From the NCBI GenBank assembly GCA_900321905.1, contig ONXZ01000036.1:1-15671 (forward strand): 15,671 nucleotides of DNA, read 5' to 3'. This document shows positions 1 through 7,042 of this stretch, in pieces (the stretch's first letter is position 1; each line of letters starts with the position of its first letter). The translations under genes were made by a program, and so were the position numbers. The notes beneath the pieces are model-generated. The model ran no database searches and was not told the DNA's origin. It saw nothing but the letters and a program-made list of their open reading frames with translations. This stretch comes from an uncultured Eubacteriales bacterium (lineage in GTDB: Bacteria > Bacillota > Clostridia > Oscillospirales > Acutalibacteraceae).

Positions 1-1550
1 GTTGCAAGTACAGGGTTTGGTGCTGTCTGACCAAGACCGCAAGCAGAGTTTGCCTTGATATAGTGGCAAAGTTCTTCAAGTTTGTCAAGATCTTCCATAG
101 TACCCTTGCCCTGAGTAATCTTGTCAAGCATTTCAAGAAGTCTTTTAGTACCGACACGGCAAGGTGTACATTTACCGCAGGACTCGTCAACTGTAAATTC
201 GAGGAAGAATTTAGCAATATCAACCATACAGGTATCTTCGTCCATTACGATAAGACCGCCTGAGCCCATCATACAGCCCATTGCAAGGAGGTTGTCGTAG
301 TCAATCTCAGTATCAATAAGAGAAGCAGGGATACATCCGCCTGAAGGACCGCCTGTCTGTGCAGCCTTGAACTTTTTGCCGTTCGGGATACCGCCGCCGA
401 TATCATAGATGATTTCGCGAAGGGTTGTACCCATAGGAACTTCAACAAGACCTGTGTGCTTAATCTTACCGCCGAGTGCAAATACCTTTGTACCCTTTGA
501 TTTTTCAGTACCCATTGACGCAAACCAGTCTGCGCCCTTAAGAAGAATCTGAGGAACGTTTGCAAATGTTTCAACGTTATTTTCAACAGTTGGTTTGCCG
601 TAAAGACCTTTAACTGCAGGGAACGGAGGTCTTGGACGAGGCTCGCCGCGGTTGCCTTCGATAGAAGTCATAAGCGCAGTTTCCTCACCGCAGACAAATG
701 CGCCTGCGCCAAGACGGATTTCCATATCAAAATCGAAACCTGAGTCAAAGATATTTTTGCCGAGAAGACCGTACTCTCTAGCCTGGTCGATAGCAATCTG
801 AAGTCTTTTAACAGCGATTGGGTACTCTGCACGAACGTATACAAAACCCTTTGTTGCGCCGATTGCGTAACCGCAGATAGCCATAGCCTCAATGATACAG
901 TGCGGGTCGCCCTCAAGAACGGAACGGTCCATAAACGCACCCGGGTCACCCTCGTCGGCGTTACAAACAACGTACTTCTGGTCAGCCTTGTTTGGTGCGC
1001 AAAGCGACCACTTGAAGCCTGTCGGGAATCCGCCGCCGCCACGACCGCGAAGACCTGAGTCAGATACGCACTTGATAACGTCTTCAGGCGTCATTTCGGT
1101 AAGAACTTTACCGAGTGCAGCATAACCGTCAACAGCGATATATTCGTCAATATTTTCAGGGTCGATAACACCGCAGTTGCGCAGTGCTACACGGTGCTGT
1201 GTTTTGTAAAAGTCAGTATCGTTAAGTGAAACAAGACCGTTTTCAAGTTGGTCTTTAGGTGTAGTTGTCTCATCATAAACAAGATGCTCAACAATTCTAC
1301 CTTTAAGAAGATGCTCTTCAACGATTTCCTTAACATCGCTTGGCTTTACCTGGCTGTAAAAAGTACCTTCAGGATAAACAATAACTACAGGACCGAGCGC
1401 GCAAAGGCCAAAGCAACCTGTCTGAACGAGTTTGATTTCACCCGAAAGACCGTTTGCGTCGATATGCTCTCTGAACGCTTCCTGAATAGCCTTACTTCCT
1501 GAAGAGGTACAGCCTGTACCGCCACAGATAAGTACTTGTGAACGAATCAT
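1..1550 (-). CDS. hydB: NADH-dependent [FeFe]-hydrogenase subunit B (NuoF-like), partial, C-terminus outside window
   Basis: This is the flavin subunit of the HydABC bifurcating hydrogenase. It oxidises NADH at FMN and passes electrons to HydA. The frame from the ATG at 1550 is open to the left edge, giving 516 visible residues. An N-terminal thioredoxin-like [2Fe-2S] domain has C9, C14, C46 and C50. The NuoF core follows, with the FMN/NAD glycine-rich loop GRGGGGFPTGFKW (169-181) and GAGAFVCGEETAL (281-293). The [4Fe-4S] site is ESCGKCTPCRVG, with C458, C461 and C464, and C504 as the probable fourth ligand. Known HydB proteins carry an extra C-terminal ferredoxin domain that would lie outside the window. 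A strong GGAGG ribosome site precedes the ATG, 16 nt after the [2Fe-2S] gene. Complex I NuoF is the alternative, but the fused N-terminal [2Fe-2S] domain and the hydrogenase-type neighbours favour HydB. Confidence 0.93.
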   Translation of the reverse strand, partial: MIRSQVLICGGTGCTSSGSKAIQEAFREHIDANGLSGEIKLVQTGCFGLCALGPVVIVYPEGTFYSQVKPSDVKEIVEEHLLKGRIVEHLVYDETTTPKDQLENGLVSLNDTDFYKTQHRVALRNCGVIDPENIDEYIAVDGYAALGKVLTEMTPEDVIKCVSDSGLRGRGGGGFPTGFKWSLCAPNKADQKYVVCNADEGDPGAFMDRSVLEGDPHCIIEAMAICGYAIGATKGFVYVRAEYPIAVKRLQIAIDQAREYGLLGKNIFDSGFDFDMEIRLGAGAFVCGEETALMTSIEGNRGEPRPRPPFPAVKGLYGKPTVENNVETFANVPQILLKGADWFASMGTEKSKGTKVFALGGKIKHTGLVEVPMGTTLREIIYDIGGGIPNGKKFKAAQTGGPSGGCIPASLIDTEIDYDNLLAMGCMMGSGGLIVMDEDTCMVDIAKFFLEFTVDESCGKCTPCRVGTKRLLEMLDKITQGKGTMEDLDKLEELCHYIKANSACGLGQTAPNPVLA

Positions 1551-1566
1551 TTACTCTACCTCCGTA

Positions 1567-1938
1567 TTATGCTTCATTATTTGAAATTGTGTATTCGTTA
1601 ATAACTTTGCCGCCGTGAAGATGAATTTCAACAACGTCTTTTGCCTTTTCAGGCGTCATTTTAACGTAGGTTGTCTTTTCCTTACCAGCCTCAAAAACCT
1701 CTACAACAGGCTCATACTGGCAGATACCGATACAACCTGTCTGTGATACGGTAACCTTGTCCTGCATACCAAGACGGTTAACCTCTTCAACAAAAGTGTT
1801 GAGTACGGGACGCGCACCTGCAGCAATACCGCAAGTTGCCATACCTACTACAACACGAATGTTGCCGGTACCTTCGCGAAGAACAACCTTGTCCTTCATC
1901 TTTTCTCTGATGGCTTGAAGTTCTGCTAATGATTTCAT
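1567..1938 (-). CDS. Thioredoxin-like (2Fe-2S) ferredoxin domain protein
   Basis: A 123-residue small iron-sulfur protein related to NuoE-type thioredoxin-fold ferredoxins, of the kind encoded beside hydB in hydrogenase clusters (the Thermotoga maritima TM1420 type, from memory). Only three cysteines are present: C36 in ATCGIAAGAR, and C69 and C73 in TGCIGIC. The first CxxxxC pair of classical family members is therefore reduced to one cysteine, so cluster ligation needs a non-cysteine or partner ligand, as seems typical of this subfamily. The start ATG has a good AGGAAGG site. The 60-nt A/T-rich gap upstream is the longest inside the hydrogenase operon. It probably carries electrons to or from HydB or the adjacent sensory proteins, but this is inference. 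Confidence 0.85.
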   Translation of the reverse strand: MKSLAELQAIREKMKDKVVLREGTGNIRVVVGMATCGIAAGARPVLNTFVEEVNRLGMQDKVTVSQTGCIGICQYEPVVEVFEAGKEKTTYVKMTPEKAKDVVEIHLHGGKVINEYTISNNEA

Positions 1939-1998
1939 ACTTTCAATCCTTCCTGTTCCTTATTTGTATTTATATAATTAATTAAATTATAAACATTG

Positions 1999-2547
1999 TT
2001 AAATCTCGGCGTATTGCTCTTTGAGGTAATCCTCAATCCACTTGATAACATCGTATGTGTCAAGCGGCACGTCGCCGAGCACCTGACGAAGTTCCCTTGT
2101 ATCGAGCATAACCTCGCCGTTTTCAGTCTTGTGGCTGAAAAGGAAGTCCGTATCAGGGTGACCCTGAATAAGGGTGGTTATTGATGATATTACATCGCCG
2201 AGCGGTGTAAAATCAAGATGATTTTTATAGAATGTTGCCGTGACCTCAGTACCGTGACTGTCGGGGTGTTCCTCGGCAGTTTTTGACTGCACGGTGAGGT
2301 TGCCGCCCGTCTGTTCAGCCGCTAGTTTCAGCAGCGGAACGCCAAGTCCGACTTTGCGCGTGGTGCGAGTTGTGTAAAACGGGTCGATTACCGCCCTTAC
2401 AACCTCCTCGCTCATACCGCAGCCGTCGTCCTTAAAGGTGAGCGTGAGCAAATCGCCCTGCTCAACAATTAATATCTGCGTGAGCGTTGCGCCTGCCTTA
2501 ACCGAGTTTTCGGCAACATCGAGTATATTTAACGATAATTCTTTCAT
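1999..2547 (-). CDS. HATPase-domain protein (GHKL ATP-binding, histidine-kinase-like)
   Basis: A 182-residue protein whose first 110 residues form a GHKL ATP-binding domain. The N-box is in LDVAENSVKAGA (E13, N14), the G1 box is DDGCGM, and a lid with a G2 box follows in TTRKVGLGVPL. The remaining 70 residues form a short C-terminal region unlike a dimerisation/phosphoacceptor domain, and no H-box is visible, so it is not a complete sensor kinase. The start overlaps the stop of the PHP gene by one base (TAATG), indicating translational coupling. It is the second HATPase in this operon. Family relatives next to hydrogenase genes are annotated only as ATP-binding proteins; a role as kinase or anti-sigma-like partner of the hydrogenase-like sensor is inference. 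Confidence 0.85.
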   Translation of the reverse strand: MKELSLNILDVAENSVKAGATLTQILIVEQGDLLTLTFKDDGCGMSEEVVRAVIDPFYTTRTTRKVGLGVPLLKLAAEQTGGNLTVQSKTAEEHPDSHGTEVTATFYKNHLDFTPLGDVISSITTLIQGHPDTDFLFSHKTENGEVMLDTRELRQVLGDVPLDTYDVIKWIEDYLKEQYAEI

Positions 2548-3275
2548 TATTTTAACTGTTCAAATATTTTTTGCCTGACAAGTGCGCTGCTGTATGGCTC
2601 GTCATCGACTTCAAAATAGTTTTCCTTATCGCGCATATTTTCAAGATAATGGGCGTCGGAACTTATAACAACTTTCTTGTCCTGCAAATTAAACTTTTCA
2701 ACATACTCATCGACTTTATCCTTCTGATTAATCTCCACAATATCAAAGTGCGGAGTTTCAGGAAAAGTACCGAGAACGGAAATAATACCGTTTGCAGGGC
2801 GGTCAATATGTGCCGGATAGCAGATACCGCCAAACTTCGAAACAAGCGCCGGCGCTTCTTCAAGCGACACCGTTGTTGCGTTTGAGAGAAGATTCTCGTC
2901 CTCGCCGATTATATTATCCTCGCCGTCAGTGATAAACTGATTGCCGAAGATTTCTTTTTTATTCTTTATCTTGATTCTGCGGCTGTCAATTTCCGCGTCA
3001 AACGCCATTGCGTCGTCAAGCGACTCAAACAGGCACACAACGTGTATATCCTCACTCGTGGTAAGTTCCATACCTGCAATCGGAATAACTCCGTATCGCT
3101 TGCACGCTTCAAAAAATGCGGGGCAATTTTTGCAAGTATTGTGGTCTGTAAGTGCAATAACGTTAAGTCCGCAGAGCGTTGCCATACCGGCAATGTTGTT
3201 GGGCGTGCTGTCATCATCGCCGCAGGGCGACAGACAAGAATGCAGATGAAAATCGTAATAATACTTATTCATCAT
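2547..3275 (-). CDS. PHP-domain metal-dependent phosphoesterase
   Basis: A 242-residue PHP-superfamily hydrolase resembling the TrpH/YciV branch, which cleaves phosphate esters of nucleotides or RNA ends with bound metal ions. The expected metal ligands are all visible: HLH (H10, H12), D20 region, TDHNT (D44, H45), GMELTT with E70, H78, AHIDRP (H156) and SSDAH (D207, H209). Residues 84-135 form a family-typical insertion. The start overlaps the DRTGG stop by 4 nt (ATGA); a second ATG follows directly. Its position inside the hydrogenase operon is the odd point: it suggests a nucleotide or phosphorylated signal is turned over by this module, but the substrate cannot be read from sequence. Confidence 0.88.
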   Translation of the reverse strand: MMNKYYYDFHLHSCLSPCGDDDSTPNNIAGMATLCGLNVIALTDHNTCKNCPAFFEACKRYGVIPIAGMELTTSEDIHVVCLFESLDDAMAFDAEIDSRRIKIKNKKEIFGNQFITDGEDNIIGEDENLLSNATTVSLEEAPALVSKFGGICYPAHIDRPANGIISVLGTFPETPHFDIVEINQKDKVDEYVEKFNLQDKKVVISSDAHYLENMRDKENYFEVDDEPYSSALVRQKIFEQLK

Positions 3276-3598
3276 ACCTTACCAATGAGTGCCTGTGCAG
3301 TTTCAAACGCAGGCAAGTCGGTTTTCAGCACGTTAATACCCTTTTGCTCGGCAGTCGCCTTGAGTTCGTCATCAAGGTTAACGCCCTCTGCAAGGATTAC
3401 GCACGCCACATCAGAGAGTGAAGCAACAGCGATAACGTTGACGTTACTCATAATCGTAACCCAGGCGTTATCCTCCTGCGCTCTGCCCATGACCCAACTG
3501 AGCAAATCGCCGATATACGCGCCGCTGACCTCGCGGTCCGCTTCGGGAAGGCAAACTGCTTCAAAATTACAAGCAGTCATCAGTTCATTCACTGTCAT
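3272..3598 (-). CDS. DRTGG-domain protein (second copy)
   Basis: A 108-residue single-domain protein of the DRTGG type, the small fold also found inside phosphotransacetylases and CBS-domain proteins. The core reads GAYIGDLLSWVMG followed by a VTIMSNVNVIAVASLSDVACVILAEG block, as in its paralogue at 5305-5658. The start was set at the ATG at 3598, which has an AAAGGAG site and overlaps the preceding hydrogenase-like gene by 14 nt. A longer open frame reaching 3724 merely shadows that gene. It is linked by a 4-nt overlap to the PHP gene. DRTGG domains are thought to bind ligands or regulate partners, but no function is established for these stand-alone forms. Confidence 0.82.
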   Translation of the reverse strand: MTVNELMTACNFEAVCLPEADREVSGAYIGDLLSWVMGRAQEDNAWVTIMSNVNVIAVASLSDVACVILAEGVNLDDELKATAEQKGINVLKTDLPAFETAQALIGKV

Positions 3599-4859
3599 TG
3601 TCCTTCTCCTTTCCGCTTGGTGCGAGTGTGCGCATAATAAGGCAATCGTCAACCGTAGCGACTCCCCTGACAACATCTTCCGCAAATGCTCGGCACGAAG
3701 GCGCGCCGCAAGCACCGCAGTCAATACCGGGAAGCGAATCCTTAAGATTCTGAATATCCGCCATCATACGCATTGATTCAGCCATACTGTCTGAAAGGCG
3801 TGAAATCGGCTGGTACTCAGGCAATTCATTAAACAGGTATGAGCCGGGAATATAATTGTCGTTAATAAAGTTTTGTGACACAGGCAGATAGTGCCTGAGC
3901 GACTGAAGTCTTGCCTTTGCGATAAACGGATTTTCCACCGCCATAACACCGCCAACGCAACCGCCGGGGCAAGCGTTGAGTTCAACAAACTCAAGTTGCG
4001 GAATATTACCGTTTTCAATCTGGTCAAGCACGCGGTTAACATTTTCAATACCGTCAGCCGCAAGATAATTTTCATTAAATATTGCTGCCGACTCGCCGCC
4101 TGAACTTGCCCAGCCGATGCCGATGATACCGCTTTCGCACAGCGATTTAATCTCGCTGTCGTGCGACATCTTGTTAATCAGCAAAAAGTAGATATCGCTG
4201 ATTGACACAACCTCGTCAACCTGACTTTTGTATTCGGCAAAGCCGTTTTTAACATAACTCACCTTTGCAGGACACGGCGAGATAAAGCAAACGCCGATAT
4301 CTTCAGGGCGAAGCTGCGGATTTTCACGCAGCGCCTTTTCCCTTGCAAGACGTGCCGCAACCTCCATAGGCGGAAGCATATGTATAATATTGTCGCTCAG
4401 CGACGGAAAACGAAGTCCGATAAGCCTTACTATTACAGGACACGCTGAACTGATAACAGGTTTTTTGACTCCGTCAGTTTTGAGGTAAAGCCTTGTGTAC
4501 GCCGAAACAAGTTCAGCCGCTTTGCTGACCTCAAAGACATCGTCAAAACCGATTTTTGTTAAACCGTCAAGCACAAAATCCACATCGTCAAGATTATCAA
4601 ACTGACCGTAGAGCGTAGGCGCAGGAAGCGCGATTTTATACTTGAAGCGCTCCATATTTTCGAGTTTGCCGCATACGGCTTTCTTAGCCTTGTGCGGACA
4701 GTTACGGATACACTCGCCGCAGTCGATACATCTTGCGTCGTTGATAACAGCGTGACCGTCTTTAATGCGTATAGCCTCTGTGGGGCAGTGTTTCAGACAG
4801 GTCGTACAGCCTGTGCATTTGCTGCTGTCAAGTAAAACAGAATGTTCGTATTTATTCAT
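3585..4859 (-). CDS. Ferredoxin/[FeFe]-hydrogenase-like protein, putative sensory type
   Basis: A 424-residue protein in three parts. Residues 15-54 hold two 4Fe-4S ferredoxin motifs (C15, C18, C21, C25; C44, C47, C50, C54). Residues about 75-330 match the H-cluster domain of [FeFe]-hydrogenase. Residues 380-406 form an RnfB-like Fe-S motif (C381, C384, C389, C406). All four H-cluster cysteine positions remain: C140 in SSACP, C196 in SPCPAK, and C297 and C301 in NACPGGCVGG. The proton-transfer cysteine of catalytic enzymes (first C of TSCCP) is alanine, and the usual glutamate after PCxxK is tyrosine (202). This pattern fits the group C/D putative sensory hydrogenases rather than a fast H2-evolving enzyme. 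No PAS domain is fused. No clear Shine-Dalgarno precedes the ATG. Sensing H2 or redox state is inferred. Confidence 0.88.
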   Translation of the reverse strand: MNKYEHSVLLDSSKCTGCTTCLKHCPTEAIRIKDGHAVINDARCIDCGECIRNCPHKAKKAVCGKLENMERFKYKIALPAPTLYGQFDNLDDVDFVLDGLTKIGFDDVFEVSKAAELVSAYTRLYLKTDGVKKPVISSACPVIVRLIGLRFPSLSDNIIHMLPPMEVAARLAREKALRENPQLRPEDIGVCFISPCPAKVSYVKNGFAEYKSQVDEVVSISDIYFLLINKMSHDSEIKSLCESGIIGIGWASSGGESAAIFNENYLAADGIENVNRVLDQIENGNIPQLEFVELNACPGGCVGGVMAVENPFIAKARLQSLRHYLPVSQNFINDNYIPGSYLFNELPEYQPISRLSDSMAESMRMMADIQNLKDSLPGIDCGACGAPSCRAFAEDVVRGVATVDDCLIMRTLAPSGKEKDNDSE

Positions 4860-4882
4860 TTAATCACATCATTTAAATTTAG

Positions 4883-5308
4883 TTACTGAAGATTGACCTT
4901 CATAGTAACAGTTGTACCTACTCCGACTTCCGACTGAATGTCGAGCGAATCGGTATAGCGCTTCATATTAGGAAGTCCCATACCTGCGCCGAAGCCGAGC
5001 GAGCGAGTCTGGTCAGACGCGGTGGAAAAACCCTCCTGCATCGCCTTATTAATATCTTTAATGCCGGGGCCTTTGTCAGCAAGGATAATCTCAATAGAGT
5101 CCTCGTTGACCTTAACCTCCGCCACGCCGCCGTTTGCGTGGATAACCATATTAATTTCGCCCTCGTACATAGCGATAGATACCTTGCGTATGATTTCAGG
5201 CGGAACGCCGAGACGTCTTAAAATCTTCTTAACCTGAACTGACGCCTGACCCGCAGATGTAAAATCATCGCCATCTACATCAAACTGGAATACTAACTCT
5301 TCGCTCAT
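4883..5308 (-). CDS. Small HATPase protein (anti-sigma factor / RsbW-SpoIIAB type)
   Basis: A 141-residue stand-alone GHKL ATP-binding domain. It shows an N-box EINMVIHANGG, a G1 box ADKGPGI and a G2 box GFGAGMGLPNM, and ends directly after the domain at TTVTMKVNLQ. Size and motifs match serine-kinase anti-sigma factors (RsbW/SpoIIAB). No sigma factor or anti-sigma antagonist is encoded in the neighbourhood, so the target is unclear. The ATG overlaps the preceding DRTGG stop by 4 nt (ATGA), and the hydrogenase-like gene follows after 23 nt. The DRTGG plus HATPase pairing recurs later in the operon (DRTGG, PHP, HATPase), suggesting two related signalling units. A true anti-sigma role is not shown. 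Confidence 0.85.
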   Translation of the reverse strand: MSEELVFQFDVDGDDFTSAGQASVQVKKILRRLGVPPEIIRKVSIAMYEGEINMVIHANGGVAEVKVNEDSIEIILADKGPGIKDINKAMQEGFSTASDQTRSLGFGAGMGLPNMKRYTDSLDIQSEVGVGTTVTMKVNLQ

Positions 5309-5658
5309 GCTTTCACCGCGTTTGAGTTAAGACCGTTTGAATAGATGATTCCGCAAGCCTCATAAAGTCTTTTATCGCAGGTCATAATAACGAGTCCGCC
5401 TTTGTCGGCAAGGTCAAGCATATCATCTGTAGGCATTTTTGACCTTACAAACACTACGCAAGCCATATCCATCATTTCAGCAGTTCTGATAACCTGTGGG
5501 TTTACAAGACCTGTAAGCAGCACGGCTTGGTCCTTAACATAAGCGAGCACATCGCTCATAAGGTCGCATCCGCAAGCGGAGTGAACCTCCTGGTCAATAT
5601 TTTCCTCGCAGCAAAGCACCTTTGCGTCAAGCAGGTCTCTGATTTCTCTGATTGTCAT
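5305..5658 (-). CDS. DRTGG-domain protein (first copy)
   Basis: A 117-residue single DRTGG domain. Its recognisable core is CGCDLMSDVLAYVK, followed by a VLLTGLVNPQVIRTAEMMDMACVVFVR block that aligns with the second DRTGG protein at 3272-3598. It is cysteine-rich near the N-terminus (CC at 16-17, CGC at 29-31), unlike the paralogue, so metal or redox binding is possible but unproven. An AAAGGA site precedes the ATG. It follows hydC by 35 nt and overlaps the HATPase gene by 4 nt. Related genes are common in clostridial hydrogenase clusters, usually labelled only by domain. Its function is unknown; ligand sensing or scaffolding of the HATPase is a guess from context. Confidence 0.83.
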   Translation of the reverse strand: MTIREIRDLLDAKVLCCEENIDQEVHSACGCDLMSDVLAYVKDQAVLLTGLVNPQVIRTAEMMDMACVVFVRSKMPTDDMLDLADKGGLVIMTCDKRLYEACGIIYSNGLNSNAVKA

Positions 5659-5693
5659 AATACAAATCCTTTACAATCTGATTACTCTTGAAG

Positions 5694-6191
5694 TTATGCT
5701 GAATATTTTTCGATGATACCGGGGATATCGTCCTTGGTAAGTTTGCCGTAAACTTCTTCATTAACTGTAAGAACCGGACCAAGACCGCAAGCGCCGATGC
5801 AGCGGCATGCCTCAAGTGAGAACTTACCGTCAAGGGTACATTCGTCAACGCCGATTCCGAGTTCGTCCTCAAGAGTGTCAAGCAGTGACTGTGCGCCTTT
5901 TACATAGCAAGCGGTTCCCATACATACAGAAATATTGTAGTCGCCCTTTGGTGACAGTGAGAACTGTGCGTAGAAGGTAGCAACACCGAAGATTTTTTCA
6001 AGCGGAATTTCCATTCCTTCAGCAATCATATTCTGAACTTCAATCGGAAGGTAGCCGTAAATCTCCTGCGCTTCCTGCATAACAGCCATAAGACGGCTCT
6101 TGTCATGTTTGTTTGCAGCGATTACTTCGGCAAGTTTTGCCTCCTGCTCAGGTGTTCCGCTGAAAGGAATTTTACTGAGTTTCTTTTGCAT
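5694..6191 (-). CDS. hydC: NADH-dependent [FeFe]-hydrogenase subunit C (NuoE-like)
   Basis: A 165-residue thioredoxin-fold [2Fe-2S] protein of the NuoE/HydC family, the small subunit of the HydABC electron-bifurcating hydrogenase. A helical N-terminal region (14-75, with the conserved YGYLP and GVATFYAQF segments) precedes the cluster-binding domain. The ligands are C90 and C95 (CMGTAC), then C131 and C135 (CIGAC). The start ATG at 6191 has a strong AAGGAG site. It is the first gene of the hydrogenase operon, directly behind a promoter overlapped by a Rex-type operator. hydC is usually adjacent to hydB; here seven genes intervene. Complex I NuoE is the alternative but no other complex I genes are present. 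Confidence 0.92.
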   Translation of the reverse strand: MQKKLSKIPFSGTPEQEAKLAEVIAANKHDKSRLMAVMQEAQEIYGYLPIEVQNMIAEGMEIPLEKIFGVATFYAQFSLSPKGDYNISVCMGTACYVKGAQSLLDTLEDELGIGVDECTLDGKFSLEACRCIGACGLGPVLTVNEEVYGKLTKDDIPGIIEKYSA

Positions 6192-6222
6192 AAGTACATC
6201 TCCTTATTTATTCCTAAAATTG

Positions 6223-6246
6223 TTATTGTTAAAATTTTAACAATAA
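6223..6246. promoter_or_regulatory. Rex-type operator upstream of hydC
   Basis: A perfect 24-bp palindrome whose core, TTGTTAAAATTTTAACAA (6226-6243), matches the clostridial Rex box TTGTTAA-N4-TTAACAA at every defined position. Rex represses fermentation and hydrogenase genes and lets go when the NADH/NAD+ ratio rises. The site covers the expected transcription start, just downstream of the hydC -10 box, as a repressor operator should. Binding is inferred from the match; no rex gene is in the window. Confidence 0.8.
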
Positions 6247-6251
6247 AATTA

Positions 6252-6280
6252 TTTATAGCACACATATATTAACACAAAAA
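6252..6280 (-). promoter_or_regulatory. hydC operon promoter (extended -10)
   Basis: Minus-strand -10 TATAAA (6252-6257) preceded by TGC, giving an extended -10. The -35 region is weak (TTTTTG at 6275-6280, 17-bp spacing), which the extended -10 may compensate. Predicted start is near 6245, inside the Rex palindrome, leaving a leader of about 55 nt to hydC. Confidence 0.6.
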
Positions 6281-6333
6281 GGTTTGTTTGAAAAGACCTA
6301 ATTTAAAAATAATATAAGAAATTTTTTCTTTTT

Positions 6334-6373
6334 TATATAAAAAGAGAAAAGCAAAGCGATTTGCCTTGCTTTT
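6334..6373 (-). terminator. Intrinsic terminator of the rimP-nusA-infB operon
   Basis: On the minus strand, shortly after the HAD gene stop, an 11-bp stem (6363-6373 pairing with 6347-6357, one G-U pair) closes a 5-nt loop and is followed by a CTCTTTTT tract. It separates the translation operon from the hydrogenase operon promoter downstream. Confidence 0.8.
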
Positions 6374-6379
6374 TGTAGG

Positions 6380-7042
6380 TTATATGTATTTCAAAACGTC
6401 AATAATATCTGTGATTACAGGTACATCGGGGCGAAGGTCAACGCCTTCAAACCAGCCGAAATTCATACGAATTGCGTGCATACCTGCACCGAGCGCACCT
6501 TGGATATCGTTAACAGGGTGGTCGCCGACATAAACGCACTCATCGGGTTTAAGCCCATATTTTTGGGCAGTATATGCAAACAGCGCGGGGTCGGGTTTGT
6601 GAATACCGACATCGCCGCTGACAACTACTATATCAAGATACGGTCTGAGTCCGCTTGTGTCGAGTTTGTGATTTTGCAGATACGACGGACCGTTTGTGAT
6701 TACGCCTGTGATGTATCCCCTGTTTTTCAGTTCTTTGAGCAGCGGAATTGAGTTTGGAAAAATCACATTGTGGTCGCCGAAAGTGACGTCATAATGCTCT
6801 GCCAGTTCCTCTGCGGGCGGCGCGTCCGTCCAACCCCACATATCAATAAGACCCTGATACCACTCAACGCGGTTTACATATCCGCCTTTGCCTGTAACGC
6901 GCATATCCTCGCGGCACTTTTCAAGTTCAGCGCCGCTGATTTCAGGACGGAACTCGGCAAAAAAAGTGTCCATATATCCCTCAAAAGCGAGCGTTCTGTC
7001 CTGCAGGGTTTCATCAAAATCAAACAATACTGCTTTTATCAT
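6380..7042 (-). CDS. HAD-family phosphatase
   Basis: A 220-residue haloacid dehalogenase-superfamily hydrolase with a complete catalytic set: DFDET (nucleophile D8, D10), ITNG (T116), IHKPDP (K149) and VGDHPVND (D174, D179). The helical cap between residues 15 and 85 places it with the subfamily I phosphatases (YjjG/GPH-like). It overlaps the ribF stop by 23 nt, so it is translated with ribF. The substrate cannot be told from sequence. Linkage to ribF makes a flavin-pathway phosphatase (FMN or the ribitylamino-uracil phosphate intermediate) one candidate, but general nucleotide or sugar-phosphate clearing is equally possible. It is the last gene before the operon terminator. Confidence 0.88.
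   Translation of the reverse strand: MIKAVLFDFDETLQDRTLAFEGYMDTFFAEFRPEISGAELEKCREDMRVTGKGGYVNRVEWYQGLIDMWGWTDAPPAEELAEHYDVTFGDHNVIFPNSIPLLKELKNRGYITGVITNGPSYLQNHKLDTSGLRPYLDIVVVSGDVGIHKPDPALFAYTAQKYGLKPDECVYVGDHPVNDIQGALGAGMHAIRMNFGWFEGVDLRPDVPVITDIIDVLKYI

Noticed and set aside
1939..1998. Internal promoter before the [2Fe-2S] gene
   Set aside because: The gap is A/T-rich and has TATAAT-like and TTAACA-like hexamers, but none are paired at convincing spacing, so only a speculative promoter could be drawn.
3599..3724. Longer start for the second DRTGG protein
   Set aside because: The extra residues are arginine-rich shadow sequence of the overlapping hydrogenase-like gene; the ATG at 3598 has a Shine-Dalgarno.
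3042..3776. Plus-strand open frame of 244 codons
   Set aside because: It is antisense to PHP, DRTGG and hydrogenase-like genes that show clear motifs; no ribosome site or promoter supports it.
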